DNA of 36,794 bases from Fuerstiella sp. (GTDB lineage: Bacteria; Planctomycetota; Planctomycetia; Planctomycetales; Planctomycetaceae): the NCBI GenBank assembly GCA_022843805.1, contig JALHMY010000097.1, forward strand, positions 1-36,794. Direction: 5' to 3'. Positions within the stretch are counted from its first letter, which is position 1; each line of letters begins with the position of its first letter. Below are positions 16,031 to 23,958 of this stretch, piece by piece. The notes beneath the pieces were generated by a model. It worked only from the letters and a program-made list of their open reading frames with translations, was not told where the DNA came from and ran no database searches. A program made the position numbers and the translations under genes.

Positions 16031-17353
16031 TCAGTCGTTTCGAAGTCGAAGGTTCATTTCAGTGAGCTTCTGACGGATTTCGTTGAGCGACGTGACACCA
16101 AAGTTACGACTGGCAAGCAGCTCGTCCGGGGTTCTTTGCAGCAGCTGACCAATGGTTGTGATGTTCAGACGGCTCATGCACTTCCTGGAACGTACCGACA
16201 GATTCAGATCGCCGATTGAACGGTTCATCATTGCCTGCTCTTCAGGAGTCAGGTTCTGATCAACAACATGCTCCCGCGAATGAATCTTGTGCAGGTGCTG
16301 GCCAATTCGCAGGCCATGAGCGGACAGCAGTTCGCGGATTTCCAGCAGTGATGTTTCGCCAAAGTTCTTGCCCGACAACAGTTCCTGCTCGCTGATTTCT
16401 GTCAGGTCACCCAGCGAATTAATGTTCATCGCGGCCAGGCAGTTTCTGCTGCGAACAGACAGTTCAAAGTCTGTTACCGGACGGCTGAGAAGCTGCTTCA
16501 TGCGAGCTTCCTGTCGAGCAGAATCTTCGTCGTAGTACATGCCCTGCGTGGCTTCAATGTCCTTCAGATACAGTTCAGCAAACTGATTGGTGGGATCGTA
16601 TTCGCGGATACGTCGAAAACAAAAGGCGGCCGCCTGATAGTTTTCCCGGTCTTCATACATCAGCCCAAGGTTCAGCAGCGCGCCGATGTAAAATGGCGGG
16701 CGTGACAATGATCGCTCGTAATATCGAATCGCGTCGTCATCGTTGCCGCGAAGAGAATTTTCGGCCGCCAGCCAGAATAACGCTCGCGTATGATGCGGAT
16801 CCATATCCACGGCACGCTCGAAATATTCGACGGCCGTCAGAGCATCACCACGGTCAGCCCAGATGCAGCCCATCTGAAATGAATACTCGGCGCGACTTGC
16901 AGCGGATGCCGCCACACTGCGAAGCAGCTTTTCCGCGTCGTCGACCATTCCGGCAGCTCGCATTGCGCCTGCTCGCCGCAGAGCACATCCGACCGGGTCG
17001 AATCCACACTTTGCAGCCAGCTCAAAACGTTCAGCAGCTTCCCGGGGACGTTCCAGAGCGGTCAGGCACTGTCCATGGATAAACAATGCAAGGCCGTCAC
17101 GTGTTACCTGGGCCAGCAGCTTGTCTGCCTGATCCTGACGAGCCAGAAGAAATGAGCCAACACCTGCGCGAGCCATCATTCCCTCAGATGTCCGGCCACC
17201 TTCCATCTGACGCTGAAGGTCTCCCACAGCCTGTCGCACTTCGGTTAACTGTGAACCGCTGACGGCAGATTCCAGCTGCGTCAGCATATCCTGAGTCATT
17301 GGCCCTTCGGATTCGAAGATGCCCTTCACGTTCACGGCGTTCAGCGTTGGCAC
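16031..17353 (-). CDS. TPR protein with two RNA polymerase alpha-subunit C-terminal-like domains
   Basis: A 440-residue protein. Residues about 60-270 are tetratricopeptide repeats (SFQMGCIWADRGDALTAVEYF 158-178; ALLNLGLMYEDRENYQAAAFC 225-245). Two helix-hairpin-helix modules of the RpoA-CTD type follow. Module 1 at about 296-347 has LSVRSRNCLAAMNINSLGDL and GKNFGETSLLEIRELL; module 2 at about 384-434 has LSVRSRKCMSRLNITTIGQL and SRNFGVTSLNEIRQKL. In RpoA this domain binds UP-element DNA and activators. Here the RNAP assembly domain is replaced by TPRs, so the protein could bind DNA or sigma/activator partners independently of RNAP; this is inference. It is convergent with nothing close, and tRNA-Gln follows on the same strand. 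Confidence 0.88.
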   Translation of the reverse strand: MPTLNAVNVKGIFESEGPMTQDMLTQLESAVSGSQLTEVRQAVGDLQRQMEGGRTSEGMMARAGVGSFLLARQDQADKLLAQVTRDGLALFIHGQCLTALERPREAAERFELAAKCGFDPVGCALRRAGAMRAAGMVDDAEKLLRSVAASAASRAEYSFQMGCIWADRGDALTAVEYFERAVDMDPHHTRALFWLAAENSLRGNDDDAIRYYERSLSRPPFYIGALLNLGLMYEDRENYQAAAFCFRRIREYDPTNQFAELYLKDIEATQGMYYDEDSARQEARMKQLLSRPVTDFELSVRSRNCLAAMNINSLGDLTEISEQELLSGKNFGETSLLEIRELLSAHGLRIGQHLHKIHSREHVVDQNLTPEEQAMMNRSIGDLNLSVRSRKCMSRLNITTIGQLLQRTPDELLASRNFGVTSLNEIRQKLTEMNLRLRND

Positions 17354-17691
17354 TTTTTACAATTCCTGTCAGAAAACGGCGGGGGCAACATCACACAGGT
17401 GAGGATGCAGAAACACAATTATCGCCGACGACAAGACAATCGCCCGCGGACGCCCCGTTTTTTCGAAACCGATGAGTTTATCCGAATTCCTGTCTTGACA
17501 CAAACCTCAGTCACTCTTTCTGCTGGCAATTCGGACTGTCGACGCGAATCGGTTTCTCATGCCGAAAATTCGGCAATTCCTGCAGACAGATTCCGTTGAA
17601 TCGGCTAATTTGGCCGTTTTGAGCCAGTGGATCAAATGGGATGTTCACACCGCAGGGATATGGCGGTGGTCGCTCGTCAGGGATGATGATC
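17354..17691. other. Intergenic region between divergent genes
   Basis: 338 bases carry the upstream regions of the TPR/alpha-CTD gene and the FlgG-like gene. A TTGACA at 17495-17500 could be a -35 box for the rightward gene, but the matching -10 about 17 bases later (TTCTGC) is poor. AGGG at 17679-17682 is the likely ribosome-binding site for ATG 17692. No RNA gene is seen. Confidence 0.35.
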
Positions 17692-19200
17692 ATGAAACCT
17701 CTGATACTAATCTCGATTTCGCTTCTGCTGTTTTCCAGCGGAATTGTGGCCGGCAGCCACTTCCGTGAACTGCTGAAATCCAGTTCGCGATCAGGGCCCG
17801 TGGCCAGCAACTCACTGGATGCGCTGAATGGCGATCGAGGATTAACCGACGTGGTTGCTCCCGATGGCTCGACAGTGACGCCTGAGGTCAAATCAGCCGA
17901 GAAAATGTTCTCGGATCAGGGTGTAGTGACTGGTGGTCCCTCCGACATATTCGACGAAAGCGCTGGCGGAGATGTTTTTCCTGCCAGTTTTCGTAACCCT
18001 CCGATCCCGGATTCCTCAGCGGAAACTGCACGCGCATTCGATACGACATCGGATTCCGTGACTGGTTCGCAGCAGGCACCCGCTTCAACTTCAGAACAAT
18101 CTGCTTCAGAACCGTCAGCTTCAAAAAAATCAGTGGAGTTGCCCGAAGCGACATCACAGGTCGACGCAGCGGTCGAACCGGTTGCCGATGCATTCGCCGA
18201 TGCGTTACCTGTTCGACGAGCTCGGGTGCTGCAGCTGATCACCGAATACTTGCCGTCGCTATCGGCCGTCGAAGCGGAGGTTTGGGCCGATGAATGGGCG
18301 ACGCTGACCGACGCGGACGTATGCTTTATGCTTGAGCAGCGAAAGATGCTGCTGGGCCGTCAGCCGCTGATGTCGCTTCCGAAACTTCCCGAGTCACTCG
18401 GTGAGTCAAATTATGAAAGCGAATCGACCGCCTCTGGTCTGGAATCAGTCATCAGCACGATTCGCACGAATCTGACGTGCAGTCATTGTCCCGGCTATCG
18501 ACGTCAGTGTGTGGTGATCACACCGTCGAGCGTAACGGTATGCTCAGGATTTCGGGTACAAACCGTCACGGATTTTTCTGTGGCAAAGCGGATGTATTCC
18601 GGGAACCCCATGCACGCTGCCTTGCCTGATGATCCGCAGATGATGTTTGTGCTGGCTGGGTTTGAGCAGGATGGTCACGAAACGGATGCGACTATTGAGA
18701 GCTGTACCGTGCTGACTCGCAAAGGCGATTTCGAAGTACTCAGTGATGGGCGGCTGGGGCTGCGGATGGGAAACAGGCAGCTGGTCTTAGCGCCCGAAGT
18801 CCGAATTCCGCCGGAGCATGGCAGTTCAAAAATTCTTGCGGACGGCCGGGTTGTCTGTGTGTCCTCGGACGGTGCGGAAACGATTTTGGGACTGATGCCC
18901 GTTGCTAAGGTACAGCGTCCGGATCAGCTTCGAACCGACGATGGAATATTTTTTCGGATGAATCCAGGCGGTCGACTGGATATAATGGTGTGGGAAGATT
19001 TTGCTAAGTCAGCTCTCCGGGTTTCCGAGTATGAGCTGTCCAACGTCGATCACGATGAAGACTGGAAAGCATTGAATCATTTTCGCAGGCTGGCCGAGGA
19101 GCTGAAATCTTCGACCGGTTGTGATTTTACCGTGACTACTGTCTCAGGGCAGTCCGAAGGGCTTCCTGATCCGACTGAGCTAAATAACGTCAGCAAGTGA
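17692..19200 (+). CDS. Membrane-anchored protein with FlgG-like (flagellar rod/hook family) segment
   Basis: From ATG 17692 the protein has 502 residues; ATG 17641, 17683 and 17686 are also in frame, but AGGG at 17679-17682 best fits 17692. A TM or signal anchor (PLILISISLLLFSSGIVAG) spans about residues 3-21, followed by a long Ser/Ala/Glu-rich linker. Residues about 290-420 recall FlgG/FlgF: FSVAKRMYSGNPMHAAL (family: a 'Q.TGNPLD.AI' motif), then RKGDFEVLSDGRLGLRMG (family: 'TR.G.F..D..G.L....G'), LAPEVRIPPEHGSSKILADG, and VQRPDQLRTDDGIFFRMNPGG ('F.NP..L...G.N.F'). A CSHCPGYRRQC motif with three cysteines precedes it. No other flagellar gene is nearby. The resemblance is by pattern only. 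Confidence 0.65.
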   Translation: MKPLILISISLLLFSSGIVAGSHFRELLKSSSRSGPVASNSLDALNGDRGLTDVVAPDGSTVTPEVKSAEKMFSDQGVVTGGPSDIFDESAGGDVFPASFRNPPIPDSSAETARAFDTTSDSVTGSQQAPASTSEQSASEPSASKKSVELPEATSQVDAAVEPVADAFADALPVRRARVLQLITEYLPSLSAVEAEVWADEWATLTDADVCFMLEQRKMLLGRQPLMSLPKLPESLGESNYESESTASGLESVISTIRTNLTCSHCPGYRRQCVVITPSSVTVCSGFRVQTVTDFSVAKRMYSGNPMHAALPDDPQMMFVLAGFEQDGHETDATIESCTVLTRKGDFEVLSDGRLGLRMGNRQLVLAPEVRIPPEHGSSKILADGRVVCVSSDGAETILGLMPVAKVQRPDQLRTDDGIFFRMNPGGRLDIMVWEDFAKSALRVSEYELSNVDHDEDWKALNHFRRLAEELKSSTGCDFTVTTVSGQSEGLPDPTELNNVSK

Positions 19201-19208
19201 GAATTAAA

Positions 19209-19814
19209 ATGAACGACGCCCGATGTTTGGTTTGTGGTAGTCGACGTTTCGTTGTGATGGCGATGCTGCTGGGGCTGAGCTGCCTAACGGCAGTGAAGGT
19301 TTGGGCCGCTGATGAGTCGGCGAAGACCGAATCCGCTGACACGAAAGATGTGAAGCTGCAGGCTGGCACATGGAAGGATGTGGAAGCCATTGTTGCCAAA
19401 CACCCAGGAAAGATTGTTATTGTCGACGTATGGTCGATGTCATGTCTGCCCTGCATCAGCGAATTCCCGCGTCTCGTTGAGCTTCACAACAAAGATCCGA
19501 AGAATCTGGTGTGCGTCAGTTTTAATGTGGATTATGCCGGCATTAAATCGAAACCGGTCGAATCTTATCGTGAACGGGTTGAGAAGTTTCTGAAGAAGCA
19601 ACAGGCAACTTTTGCCAACATTCTTTGTACGGTGGAGTCGGAGGCCGTCTTCGCGGAACTCAAGCTGGCTTCCATTCCTGCGGTGTATGTGTATGGTCGC
19701 GATGGGAAGCTGCTGAAGCGATTTGACAGCAGTCTCTATACGGACGGGGAGGAAGAAGCGTTTACCTATGAGATGGACATCAATCCGTTTATCAGGACGC
19801 TGACCGGGCCGTGA
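19209..19814 (+). CDS. TlpA-like secreted thioredoxin-fold protein
   Basis: A 201-residue protein from ATG 19209. The hydrophobic segment at about residues 13-35 ending VWAA is a signal peptide or anchor. The thioredoxin fold begins around residue 50, with the redox motif CLPC at 79-82 (VWSMSCLPCISEFPRL) and the cis-Pro region SIPAVYVYGRDGKLL near 155-170. TlpA/ResA proteins reduce or isomerise disulfides outside the cytoplasm. A GTG at 19197 overlapping the upstream stop is also in frame, so the gene is almost certainly co-transcribed with the FlgG-like gene, whose cysteine-rich motif could be a substrate (inference). Confidence 0.8.
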   Translation: MNDARCLVCGSRRFVVMAMLLGLSCLTAVKVWAADESAKTESADTKDVKLQAGTWKDVEAIVAKHPGKIVIVDVWSMSCLPCISEFPRLVELHNKDPKNLVCVSFNVDYAGIKSKPVESYRERVEKFLKKQQATFANILCTVESEAVFAELKLASIPAVYVYGRDGKLLKRFDSSLYTDGEEEAFTYEMDINPFIRTLTGP

Positions 19815-19893
19815 TGAATGGTGGCGTTACTGCCGAGCGTCAGTAGCACGAAGAAATACCTCGCCGTCGGTCGTGAAGCGGTGTGATGAGCAG

Positions 19894-20535
19894 CTATCTG
19901 GTGAGCAGACTGGCACCGCGGACGACATAAATCATTCCGCTCCAGATGGTCACTGCCACGGCCGACCAGAGCATCGCGTCGCGAATACTGATGATTGTCG
20001 GTGAGGAGATTTCCGGGGACAGCGAAACGAGGCTGGCGGTGACGGCAACGCACTGCAGAGCCATTTTTGCTTTGCCGCTCAGGCTGGCAGAAAAGTCCTT
20101 GCCTTCTTTTTCCAGGATCCCCCGGAGACTGGAAACAAACATTTCACGTCCAATGATCGTGATCACCATCCAGGCCGTGACGCCCGAACTGATTGGGACT
20201 TTCTGTTCCTGCAGAAACACGAATGCGCCACAGACAATGACTTTATCCACGAAGGGGTCAAGAATACGGCCGAGCACGGTCACTTGTTTATAGCGGCGTG
20301 CGAAGTATCCATCGAGCCAGTCGGTGGCTGCCGCAACAGCGAACAGCACGGCTGATGTTCGCCACCAGCCGCCGACCGACATCAGACCGAACAGAACCAG
20401 AGCCAGCACGAGGCGGCTGACAGTAATCAGATTGGGCAGATTCAGGGATTCCCGCCCAATCCTTCCGGGATTTGCCGGAGCGATTTCCGCCTGACTGCTG
20501 GATACCGGTTCTGCTGTCGTCATCGTGTCCGCCAT
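19894..20535 (-). CDS. pgsA: CDP-diacylglycerol--glycerol-3-phosphate 3-phosphatidyltransferase
   Basis: A 213-residue integral membrane enzyme that makes phosphatidylglycerophosphate, the first committed step to phosphatidylglycerol and cardiolipin. The CDP-alcohol phosphotransferase motif D-x2-D-G-x2-A-R-x8-G-x3-D-x3-D is intact: D72, D75, G76, A79, R80, G89, D93, D97. Four to six hydrophobic helices are visible. The NLPNLITVSRL start of the first helix is typical of PgsA. A Ser/Ala/Glu-rich N-terminal extension of about 30 residues precedes it. It lies 69 bases downstream of rimO on the same strand, so the two may be co-transcribed. Confidence 0.93.
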   Translation of the reverse strand: MADTMTTAEPVSSSQAEIAPANPGRIGRESLNLPNLITVSRLVLALVLFGLMSVGGWWRTSAVLFAVAAATDWLDGYFARRYKQVTVLGRILDPFVDKVIVCGAFVFLQEQKVPISSGVTAWMVITIIGREMFVSSLRGILEKEGKDFSASLSGKAKMALQCVAVTASLVSLSPEISSPTIISIRDAMLWSAVAVTIWSGMIYVVRGASLLTR

Positions 20536-20604
20536 CGTTTTGGGGGCTGTACTGTGGGCCAGACAGATCCGGATGATCCGATGGATTCTGTCTCTGCAGC
20601 ACCC

Positions 20605-22038
20605 TTACTCGTCGCTGCCGTCATCTTCTGATACGACACCAATCAGATCGTAATCCTGTCGCTCCAGAATCTCAACCGGAAGCATATCGCCGGGTTGCAG
20701 ATCGAGGCCGTTCACGAACACATTGGAATCGATTTCGGGGGCATCGGCAAACGTTCGGCCCACCCAGACACCTTCATCCACCTGTTCGTCGATCAGCACA
20801 TCGAGCTCAAAGCCCACAAGGGAATCTGCGTGTTCAAACGCAATTTCCTGCTGCACCTGCATCAGTTCATCACGACGTGCTTCTTTGACATCTTCCGGAA
20901 GATGTCCATCCAGTTTTACCGCCGGAGTACCCGGTTCATAAGAATACGTGAAGACACCCATCCGTTCAAAACGCGTGTCGATGACAAACTGTCGCAGTTC
21001 TTCGAACTGCTGGTCGGTTTCGCCGGGGAAGCCGGTGATGAATGTTGTTCGCATAACGAGATTCGGGATTCGCTCTCGCAGCTTGCTGACAAGTTCCTTC
21101 GTTTGTTCCGCGTTGACTCGTCGCTGCATGCGTTTCAAAACAGCCGAATTGATATGCTGAAGCGGCATGTCGAGGTACGGCAGAATCGTGGGAGAAGCAG
21201 CAATGACTTCGATGAGTTCGTCATTGAAATGGATCGGGTACATATACATCAGGCGGATCCAGTCGATTCCATCAACAGTCTGAAGCTGCCTCAGCAGCTC
21301 AGCCAGCCGGACCTCACCGTACAGGTCCATCCCGTAGTAGGTGGTATCCTGAGCAACAATGATCAGTTCGCGAACGCCATCAGCTGCCAGTTCTTTGGCT
21401 TCTTCAATCACCATTTCGATGGGCTTGGTGATATGTTTGCCTCGCATTTGTGGAATCGAGCAAAACGTGCAGGTTCGATCGCAGCCCTCTGAGATTTTCA
21501 GATAAGCGAAGTGCTGAGGAGTAATTCGCAGGCGAGCTCGGTCATCGAGCGCCTTTACCGGGGCGGGGCGGAAGAGTTCCCGCTGTTCTCGCAGGCCACC
21601 GACGAGACGATCGGCCACGCGGCTGATTTCGTCGCGTCCGAAGACTCCGACAACGTGATCAATATCGGGCATTTCTCGCAGCAGACCGCCTTCTTCAAGT
21701 CGCTGAGGCAGGCAGCCGGCGACGATCACGCCCTTTGTTTTGCCCTGTTTTTTCAGGTCCAGCATTTCCTGAATGACGGTCCGCGATTCCTGACGCGAAC
21801 TTTCGATAAATCCGCAGGTGTTAACGATCACAAAGTCCGCGCCTTCAGGCTCGGACACCAGCGTGTATCCATCGAGGGACAGATTCCCCAGCATCTTTTC
21901 ACTGTCGACCAGGTTTTTCGGGCAGCCAAGACTGACAAACGCGTATGTTCCTTTGCCGCCAGCTGGCAAAGACTGAACGCCCGACACAATAGTACCGGTC
22001 ACCGGGCTGGTTGATTCGATAATTGGCAATAAGGACAT
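20605..22038 (-). CDS. rimO: Ribosomal protein uS12 (S12) methylthiotransferase RimO
   Basis: A 477-residue radical-SAM methylthiotransferase from ATG 22038, which methylthiolates an Asp of ribosomal protein S12. The N-terminal domain binds one Fe-S cluster through C39 (SLGCPKNLVDSE), C75 (NTCGFIE) and C109 (AGCLPQR). The radical-SAM motif CxxxCxxC is C186, C190, C193 (EGCDRTCTFCSIP), and RGKH follows. Later come YLDMPLQHI, a GFPGET motif and a C-terminal TRAM domain (about residues 405-470) that binds the substrate. CPKNLVDSE distinguishes RimO from MiaB. The open frame extends 119 codons upstream, but that part resembles nothing; length and family alignment favour 22038. Confidence 0.95.
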   Translation of the reverse strand: MSLLPIIESTSPVTGTIVSGVQSLPAGGKGTYAFVSLGCPKNLVDSEKMLGNLSLDGYTLVSEPEGADFVIVNTCGFIESSRQESRTVIQEMLDLKKQGKTKGVIVAGCLPQRLEEGGLLREMPDIDHVVGVFGRDEISRVADRLVGGLREQRELFRPAPVKALDDRARLRITPQHFAYLKISEGCDRTCTFCSIPQMRGKHITKPIEMVIEEAKELAADGVRELIIVAQDTTYYGMDLYGEVRLAELLRQLQTVDGIDWIRLMYMYPIHFNDELIEVIAASPTILPYLDMPLQHINSAVLKRMQRRVNAEQTKELVSKLRERIPNLVMRTTFITGFPGETDQQFEELRQFVIDTRFERMGVFTYSYEPGTPAVKLDGHLPEDVKEARRDELMQVQQEIAFEHADSLVGFELDVLIDEQVDEGVWVGRTFADAPEIDSNVFVNGLDLQPGDMLPVEILERQDYDLIGVVSEDDGSDE

Positions 22039-22362
22039 ATGTCTGTCGTAACTTTCGGAGACCAGAAACGGAGGAGAATCCGGAGGCGAGAAAAAGGGCC
22101 GTCGGAGCTGCCGGGGCAGGAAATTAATGTACCGACCACCCAAAACGGACGCTCCCGCATCCGACCCATTTTCGCACAGTATGCATTTCCCGCTGGCGGA
22201 AAGTGTACCGCGGTTACGGAGAACTGCTACGGCACAGTTCGGTGATTGAGGCCGTTTTCGCAAGATCTGTGGTACCTGGCCCATGCTGTGGTCCATGTAC
22301 TTCCACGTTTTCCTGCCATTTGCCCTGCTATGCCACGGTATTTTGGGGGACATGGCATCGCC
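22039..22362. other. Upstream region of rimO, no gene
   Basis: 324 bases lie between the rimO start and the first inserted repeat. The minus frame is open (an N-terminal extension of rimO) but its translation is Arg/Pro/Ser-rich with no conserved pattern. A rimO promoter should lie here; no clear box pair is seen. Confidence 0.35.
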
Positions 22363-23024
22363 GGTTGAGCGTACCACACATCTTGTGACCCGCAAAAGTT
22401 CGACATTTTACGATGTTCGTGAAAAGGGTTAGCAGGAACAGCGGTGTTTTCGGCCCACCGGGCCAGTAACAGGAAACCACAGAGGTGCCAAAGGCCCAAC
22501 AGGCCGACCGTTTGATGCGTTTTTTATAATAACAGTGCGATTCAACCCGGAACGGGTTTCACAACAAAGCCTGGGGTCGACGCGCAGCGGCGCACCCCAG
22601 GTTCGTGATGTTCGTTCGCTCCGAACCCTGAAAGGGTTCCACAAGGCAGCGATCCAACGTTCATCGTGTTGTGGAACCCCGTTGGGGTTCAATCGCATTT
22701 TCCTTTGGTTTTCCTGGGGTGCGCCGTGTTCACGGCGACCCCAGGCTTTGTTGTGCAACCCCTGTCGGGGTTGGAAAAAACGGACATCGTCTGGCCACCA
22801 GAGAGGCCGCCATGTTTGCTGATGGAAATGCTTCCCAGCGTTGCCTTATCGCCCGCCCTGGTGGCTCGGTGAGCCACTGCACGACTCGCCCGGGAACCCA
22901 GGCTCTCCTGACAGGACGCCAGCCGACTCACGTCTTCGCCATGGCATGGAATGCCTTCGGACCCGCGTCCAGACCTGCCGCCCATTTTTTATCACAGAAT
23001 TTAAGATGTGTGGCACGATGAGGC
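22363..23024. mobile_element. Non-coding MITE-like element, family B, copy 1 (662 bp)
   Basis: The left end GGTTGAGCGTACCACACATCTT and the right end, read in reverse (GCCTCATCGTGCCACACATC), form imperfect terminal inverted repeats sharing the CGTACCACACATCTT core. The 6 bases outside each end are identical: ATCGCC at 22357-22362 and 23025-23030. From 22370 to 22526 it is alignable with copy 2 (24088-24286): CCACAC..CTTGTGACC, a GAAAAGGGT segment, GGAAACCACAGAG, then GCCGACCGTTTGATGCG. The interior carries two inverted CCTGGGGT...ACCCCAGG palindromes and no credible gene, so it cannot move by itself. Confidence 0.75.
22570..22748. repeat. Paired inverted palindromes (CCTGGGGT ... ACCCCAGG)
   Basis: At about 22571-22602 the sequence reads CCTGGGGTCG...GCGCACCCCAGG; at about 22708-22741 it reads CCTGGGGTGCGCC...GCGACCCCAGG, which is the first in reverse complement with a few changes. 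Flanking them are 'AACCCGGAACGGGTT', 'GAACCCTGAAAGGGTTCC' and 'GAACCCCGTTGGGGTTC' short palindromes. The whole could fold into a large hairpin; it lies inside the family-B element. Confidence 0.7.
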
Positions 23025-23030
23025 ATCGCC

Positions 23031-23340
23031 GGGCAAAGCATGAGTGGGATCCGGGCACCTGGGAAGAAGCGAAATGGTATAAACTGGCCCGAAAGGTCCA
23101 CTTTTGCGGGGAAATTTTGATTTTCGTTTTTTACCTGATCGGGGCCAAATGGTAGCTATAACCGCCTTGACGCATTGGCCGTGAGCAGGTTCAATGGAGC
23201 GCAGGGGCGACGTGTTTCTGCCTGACTGAGCCGCGTTGCCGTGAGGGCGGTACGGTTCAACAGCGAGACATCGCCGAGTTGTGATCGTTCATAACGTCCC
23301 TCGTGGAATCCGAAATCGAGTTTTGTTGTGGAGAAAACTC
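23031..23340. other. Intergenic region upstream of the YHS-type gene
   Basis: 310 bases. An open frame 23018-23155 could encode a 45-residue peptide ending in a hydrophobic stretch (EILIFVFYLIG), but it starts inside the right end of the repeat element and has no ribosome-binding site, so I do not call it. The GGAG at 23330-23333 is the ribosome-binding site of the next gene. No promoter boxes are obvious. Confidence 0.35.
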
Positions 23341-23835
23341 ATGATTCGAAGAATTGGTCTGTTTACATTTTTGATCGCTGCCAGCTATCTCGCAGCCAGC
23401 CTCTCAATCGCACAGGAAAAGGCATCAGAAAAGCCGGCTCTGAAAGAGAAGGTTGAAGCAAAGTTTTCTGCGAAGTGCCCGGTATCCGGTGCTGATGCCA
23501 AGAAAGAGCAGGCCACTGCTTATAAAGAAAAAGAAGTTTACTTCTGTTGCGAAAAATGCAAAGCCGCATTTGAAAAGGACAGTTCGAAGCACGTTGTAAA
23601 GGCCAATCATCAGCTGGTTCAGACGGGCCAGTACAAGCAGACAAAGTGCCCATTTTCCGGCGGAGACCTGAACAAGGAAATGGTAACCAAAGTCGGCGGA
23701 GTTAACGTTCAGTTCTGCTGTGACAAATGCAAAGGCAAGGCCGACGCCGCCAAGGCTGATGAGCAACTCACGATGATTTTCGGTGAAGAATCGTTCAAAA
23801 AGGGATTTGCAATTCCCAAAGCCAAAGCAGAATAA
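23341..23835 (+). CDS. Secreted protein with two YHS/TRASH-type cysteine modules
   Basis: A 164-residue protein from ATG 23341 (GGAG 7 bases upstream). Residues 1-24 are a signal peptide ending SIAQ. Two similar modules follow: CPVSGADAKKEQATAYKEKE then VYFCCEKCKAAFEKD, and KCPFSGGDLNKEMVTKVGG then VQFCCDKCKGK. Each has one Cys near a Pro/Ser/Gly turn and a FCCxKC cluster, the arrangement of YHS and TRASH metal-binding domains, so it may bind copper or another soft metal outside the cytoplasm. A rho-independent terminator follows 77 bases later, so it is likely a single-gene unit. The longer GTG start at 23281 lacks a signal-peptide logic. Confidence 0.8.
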   Translation: MIRRIGLFTFLIAASYLAASLSIAQEKASEKPALKEKVEAKFSAKCPVSGADAKKEQATAYKEKEVYFCCEKCKAAFEKDSSKHVVKANHQLVQTGQYKQTKCPFSGGDLNKEMVTKVGGVNVQFCCDKCKGKADAAKADEQLTMIFGEESFKKGFAIPKAKAE

Positions 23836-23911
23836 CGACTCAAAGAGAACGAGTCCTGACTGACCGGTGCCGCAGTTTACGCGGACCAAACGAACCTCTG
23901 AATCGATTCAT

Positions 23912-23944
23912 GGCAGCCGATTTGCGAAGTCGGCTGCCTTTTTG
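23912..23944 (+). terminator. Rho-independent terminator after the YHS-type gene
   Basis: GGCAGCCGA (23912-23920) pairs perfectly with TCGGCTGCC (23930-23938) across a 9-base loop, and TTTTTG follows at 23939-23944. Confidence 0.88.
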
Positions 23945-23958
23945 TTTTCGAGCCCCGG

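Noticed and set aside
20695..21492. Long open frame antisense to rimO (265 codons)
   Set aside because: The opposite strand carries complete RimO motifs; the antisense translation has no recognisable features and is an expected shadow of a GC-rich gene.
20605..22395. N-terminally extended RimO (596 residues)
   Set aside because: The first 119 residues are Arg/Pro/Ser-rich with no family similarity; ATG 22038 gives the normal length.
23018..23155. Possible 45-residue peptide with a hydrophobic C-terminus
   Set aside because: The start codon lies in the right end of a repeat element, there is no ribosome-binding site, and nothing in the sequence resembles a known small protein.
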